From JBDSKH01 sp035495435 (GTDB taxonomy: Bacteria; Actinomycetota; Actinomycetes; Actinomycetales; Microbacteriaceae), in assembly GCA_035495435.1 (NCBI GenBank), contig DATJFV010000006.1, positions 1 to 22,923 on the forward strand: a DNA stretch of 22,923 nucleotides, read 5' to 3'. The notes under the pieces were generated by a model. The model was not told the origin of the DNA. It did no database searches and saw only the letters and a program-made list of their open reading frames with translations. Positions 20,746 to 22,923 of the stretch are shown here, one piece after another. The translations under genes were made by a program, and so were the position numbers. The first letter of the stretch is position 1. Every line of letters begins with the position of its first letter.

Positions 20746-21540
20746 GTGATCGACAACCCGCGTTCCCCGCGGGTGCGGGCTGTCGCGAAGCTCGCCAAAC
20801 GCCAGGCCCGCGCCGACACCGGGCGCTTCCTCGTCGAGGGGCCGCAGGCGGTCGCCGAGGCTCTCGCCTTTCGTCCCGAGACGGTCGTCGACTTCTTCAC
20901 CACGGCGTCAGCGCGCGACAAGTACGGCTCGCTCGTGCAGGCGGCGATCGAGGCCGGGGTCGAGCCCGAGACCGTCAGCGAGCATGTGCTCGACGTGATG
21001 TCCGATACGGTCACCCCGCAGGGCGTCATCGCCATCTGCCGCCAGTTCGCGGTGACGATCGATGAGCTGCTCAGCTCCGGCCCGAAGCTGATCGCGATCC
21101 TCGAGGAGGTGCGCGATCCGGGCAACGCGGGCACCATCATCCGCGCGGCCGACTCCGCCGGTGCGGATGGCGTGATCCTCACCGGGCGCAGTGTCGACGC
21201 CTACAACCCCAAGGTGGTGCGTTCGACGACCGGCTCGATCTTCCACCTCCCGATCGCACAGGGCACCGCCCTGGATGCCGCGGTCGCCCAGGTGCAGGCG
21301 GCCGGTCTGCGGGTCCTAGCCGCTGACGTGAAGGGCGACGATCTGCCGGAGGTGCGGTCGCTGCTCTCCGAGCCCACCGCCTGGCTGTTCGGTAACGAGG
21401 CCCACGGCCTCACCGACGAGGCGCTGGAACTCGTCGACCGAGTTGTCAAAGTCCCCATCTACGGGCACGCGGAGTCGATGAATCTGGCGACCGCCGCATC
21501 CGTCTGCCTGTACGAAAGCGCTTTCGCCCAGCACTCCTGA
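20746..21540 (+). CDS. SpoU/TrmH-family RNA 2'-O-methyltransferase
   Basis: 264 aa from GTG 20746. The N-terminal substrate-binding domain (about 24-100; GRFLVEGPQAVAEAL) is an L30e-like fold. The C-terminal knotted SPOUT domain has motif 1 RDPGNAGTIIRAADSAGADG (123-142), motif 2 WLFGNEAHGL (213-222) and motif 3 VPIYGHAESMNLATAASV (236-253), with the catalytic Arg (R133) and knot-forming residues present. It uses SAM to methylate ribose 2'-OH of an rRNA or tRNA guanosine or other base; RlmB-like or TsnR-like activity cannot be told apart here. It is commonly found between rplT and pheS in this group. Confidence 0.93.
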   Translation: MIDNPRSPRVRAVAKLAKRQARADTGRFLVEGPQAVAEALAFRPETVVDFFTTASARDKYGSLVQAAIEAGVEPETVSEHVLDVMSDTVTPQGVIAICRQFAVTIDELLSSGPKLIAILEEVRDPGNAGTIIRAADSAGADGVILTGRSVDAYNPKVVRSTTGSIFHLPIAQGTALDAAVAQVQAAGLRVLAADVKGDDLPEVRSLLSEPTAWLFGNEAHGLTDEALELVDRVVKVPIYGHAESMNLATAASVCLYESAFAQHS

Positions 21541-21579
21541 GCGCGACCCCGTGCCGCCGAGACGCCCTGCCGCGCTCGG

Positions 21580-21585
21580 TAGGAT
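21580..21585 (+). promoter_or_regulatory. Candidate -10 for pheS-pheT
   Basis: TAGGAT ends 8 nt before GTG 21594, consistent with a leaderless or near-leaderless start. No T-box-like leader is present in the 53-bp gap. Confidence 0.45.
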
Positions 21586-21593
21586 CGGTTACC

Positions 21594-22634
21594 GTGCCAG
21601 ATCCCTCGCCCATCACCGAGCAGGCCGTCTCCGCGGCTGTCGACGACGCGCTCGCCGCCATCGCCGCGGCCACCGACTCGGTCACGCTCAAGGCCGCCCG
21701 CTCCGCTCACGCCGGAGAGCACTCGCCGCTCGCACAGTTGAACGCGAAGCTGCGCGATGTGCCCGCCGATCAGAAGGCGGCGACCGGCAAGCTCGTCGGG
21801 GAGGCCCGTGCGCGGGTGACCCAGGCGCTGAAGGATCAGGAGGCGACGGTGCTCGCCGCCGAGGAGCAGCAGCGGCTCGCGAGCGAAGCGGTGGATGTCA
21901 CCGAGGTGCCGCAGCGCTGGCGGGCCGGCGCGCGGCATCCGCTGTCTCTGCTGATGGAGCAGATGAGCGACCTCTTCATCTCGATGGGCTGGGAGATCGG
22001 CGAGGGTCCCGAGCTCGAGCACGAGTGGTTCAACTTCGACGCGCTGAACTTCGACGAGGACCACCCGGCGCGTGCCATGCAGGACACGTTCTATGTCGAG
22101 CCGGTCGAGCGGCACCTGGTGCTGCGCACGCACACCAGCCCGGTGCAGATCCGCAGTCTTCTCTCCCGCGACCTGCCGGTGTATGTCGCCGCGGTCGGCC
22201 GCGTGTTCCGCACCGACGAGCTCGACGCGACCCACACTCCGGTGTTCCACCAGATCGAGGGCATCGCGATCGACAAGGGCCTGACCATGGCGCACCTGCG
22301 CGGCACCCTCGAGCACATGGCGCGCTCCCTGTTCGGGGCCGAGGCGCAGATCCGGTTGCGGCCCAACTACTTCCCGTTCACCGAGCCGAGCGCCGAGATG
22401 GATGTCTGGCAGCCGAACGCCAAGGGCGGGGCACGCTGGGTGGAGTGGGGCGGATGCGGCATGGTCAACCGCAATGTGCTGCGGTCGGCGGGCATCGACC
22501 CCGAGGTCTATCAGGGGTTCGCGTTCGGGATGGGCATCGAGCGCACCCTGCAGTTCCGCAACGACATGAACGACATGCGCGACATGGTCGAGGGCGATGT
22601 GCGCTTCTCGCAGCAGTTCGGGATGGTGGTCTGA
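21594..22634 (+). CDS. pheS: Phenylalanine--tRNA ligase alpha subunit
   Basis: 346 aa from GTG 21594. Catalytic subunit of the alpha2beta2 class II synthetase. The N-terminal coiled coil (about 5-85) binds tRNA. Class II motifs follow: HPLSLLMEQMSDLFISMGWE with GPELEHEWFNFDALN, then the motif 2 region VLRTHTSPVQIRSL with GRVFRTDELDATHTPVFHQI, LRPNYFPFTEPSAEMDVW and EWGGCGMVNRNVL. The motif 3 region GMGIERTLQFRNDMNDMRDM ends the protein. Its TGATG stop overlaps the pheT start by one base. Confidence 0.97.
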   Translation: MPDPSPITEQAVSAAVDDALAAIAAATDSVTLKAARSAHAGEHSPLAQLNAKLRDVPADQKAATGKLVGEARARVTQALKDQEATVLAAEEQQRLASEAVDVTEVPQRWRAGARHPLSLLMEQMSDLFISMGWEIGEGPELEHEWFNFDALNFDEDHPARAMQDTFYVEPVERHLVLRTHTSPVQIRSLLSRDLPVYVAAVGRVFRTDELDATHTPVFHQIEGIAIDKGLTMAHLRGTLEHMARSLFGAEAQIRLRPNYFPFTEPSAEMDVWQPNAKGGARWVEWGGCGMVNRNVLRSAGIDPEVYQGFAFGMGIERTLQFRNDMNDMRDMVEGDVRFSQQFGMVV

Positions 22635-22923
22635 TGCGCGTCCCGATCAGCTGGCTGGGGGAGTGGGTCGACCTCCCCGACGACGTCACGCTCGATCACC
22701 TGCATGCCGCTCTCGTCAAGGTCGGACTCGAAGAGGAGGCCGTGCACACGTTCGACCTCACCGGCCCGATCGTGGTCGGCAAAGTGCTCGAGTTCGTTGA
22801 CGAACCCCAGTCGAACGGCAAGACGATCCGCTGGTGCCAGGTGGATGTTGGCGAAGCGCAGCCACGCGGCATCGTCTGCGGAGCCCACAACTTCGAGGTC
22901 GGCGACAAGGTCGTGGTCTCGCT
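22634..22923 (+). CDS. pheT: Phenylalanine--tRNA ligase beta subunit, N-terminal part (3' end outside window)
   Basis: 96 full codons from ATG 22634 run off the window. MRVPISWLGEWVDLPDDVTL is the PheT N-terminus. The following EAVHTFDLTGPIVVGKVLEF and IRWCQVDVG, GIVCGAHNF segments belong to the inserted tRNA-binding (EMAP-like) OB domain. It overlaps pheS by one base (TGATG), so the two are coupled. Confidence 0.95.
   Translation, partial: MRVPISWLGEWVDLPDDVTLDHLHAALVKVGLEEEAVHTFDLTGPIVVGKVLEFVDEPQSNGKTIRWCQVDVGEAQPRGIVCGAHNFEVGDKVVVS

Noticed and set aside
21541..21593. T-box or attenuator leader before pheS
   Set aside because: The gap is only 53 bp and shows no T-box or phenylalanine-rich leader peptide.

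Overview
This GC-rich window (roughly 70% GC by eye, with strong G/C preference at third codon positions) looks like the chromosome of a high-GC Gram-positive actinomycete. It is most likely a member of Microbacteriaceae such as Microbacterium. That placement is an inference from gene order (recA-recX-miaB-miaA-dapF-hflX, lexA facing a small LysM gene, hisC-hisB-hisH-priA, infC-rpmI-rplT, pheS-pheT), the actinobacterial PriA-type HisA, and the tightly packed, often leaderless genes. Nothing points to a prophage, plasmid or island; this is core chromosome with a few accessory insertions.

Layout. Bases 1-4876 (+): the 3' end of recA, recX, a small lipoprotein, then the tRNA-modification pair miaB-miaA and dapF. 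A minus-strand methyltransferase (4887-5546) sits back-to-back with hflX (5585-7075). A methionine module follows: metF and metE, overlapping by ATGA and preceded by a structured leader with possible small ORFs. Then come an alpha/beta hydrolase and an unrecognised membrane-anchored protein. lexA (minus) faces a 110-aa LysM protein (plus) across a 249-bp control region with four SOS-box-like sites and two good promoters. Next is a histidine cluster (hisC, hisB, hisH, priA) with a trailing sseB-like gene, then a lone group II PLP decarboxylase that converges on a DUF1844 gene, their stop codons sharing one CTAG. The translation operon infC-rpmI-rplT begins with a roughly 190-nt structured leader and an AUC start codon. 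It ends at three copies of a palindromic repeat. A SpoU-family rRNA methyltransferase, pheS and the start of pheT close the window.

How the genes work together: DNA damage response (RecA, RecX, LexA and the LysM protein as a likely SOS division inhibitor); tRNA/rRNA modification and translation (MiaA, MiaB, HflX, RsmC-like and SpoU enzymes, IF3, L35, L20, PheRS); and amino-acid synthesis (DapF, MetF/MetE, His genes).

The most interesting signals are regulatory rather than new proteins: the SOS-box array and promoter-proximal hairpin between lexA and the LysM gene; the infC leader with competing pairings and its AUC start; the likely CTG start of miaA overlapping the miaB stop as CTGA; a dozen genes with a TANNNT-like -10 hexamer about 6-9 nt before the start codon; and a 43-nt palindromic repeat family behind rplT. 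I found no clearly novel multi-gene system, and no tRNA, rRNA, CRISPR or insertion sequence. No gene-free stretch exceeds 300 bases.
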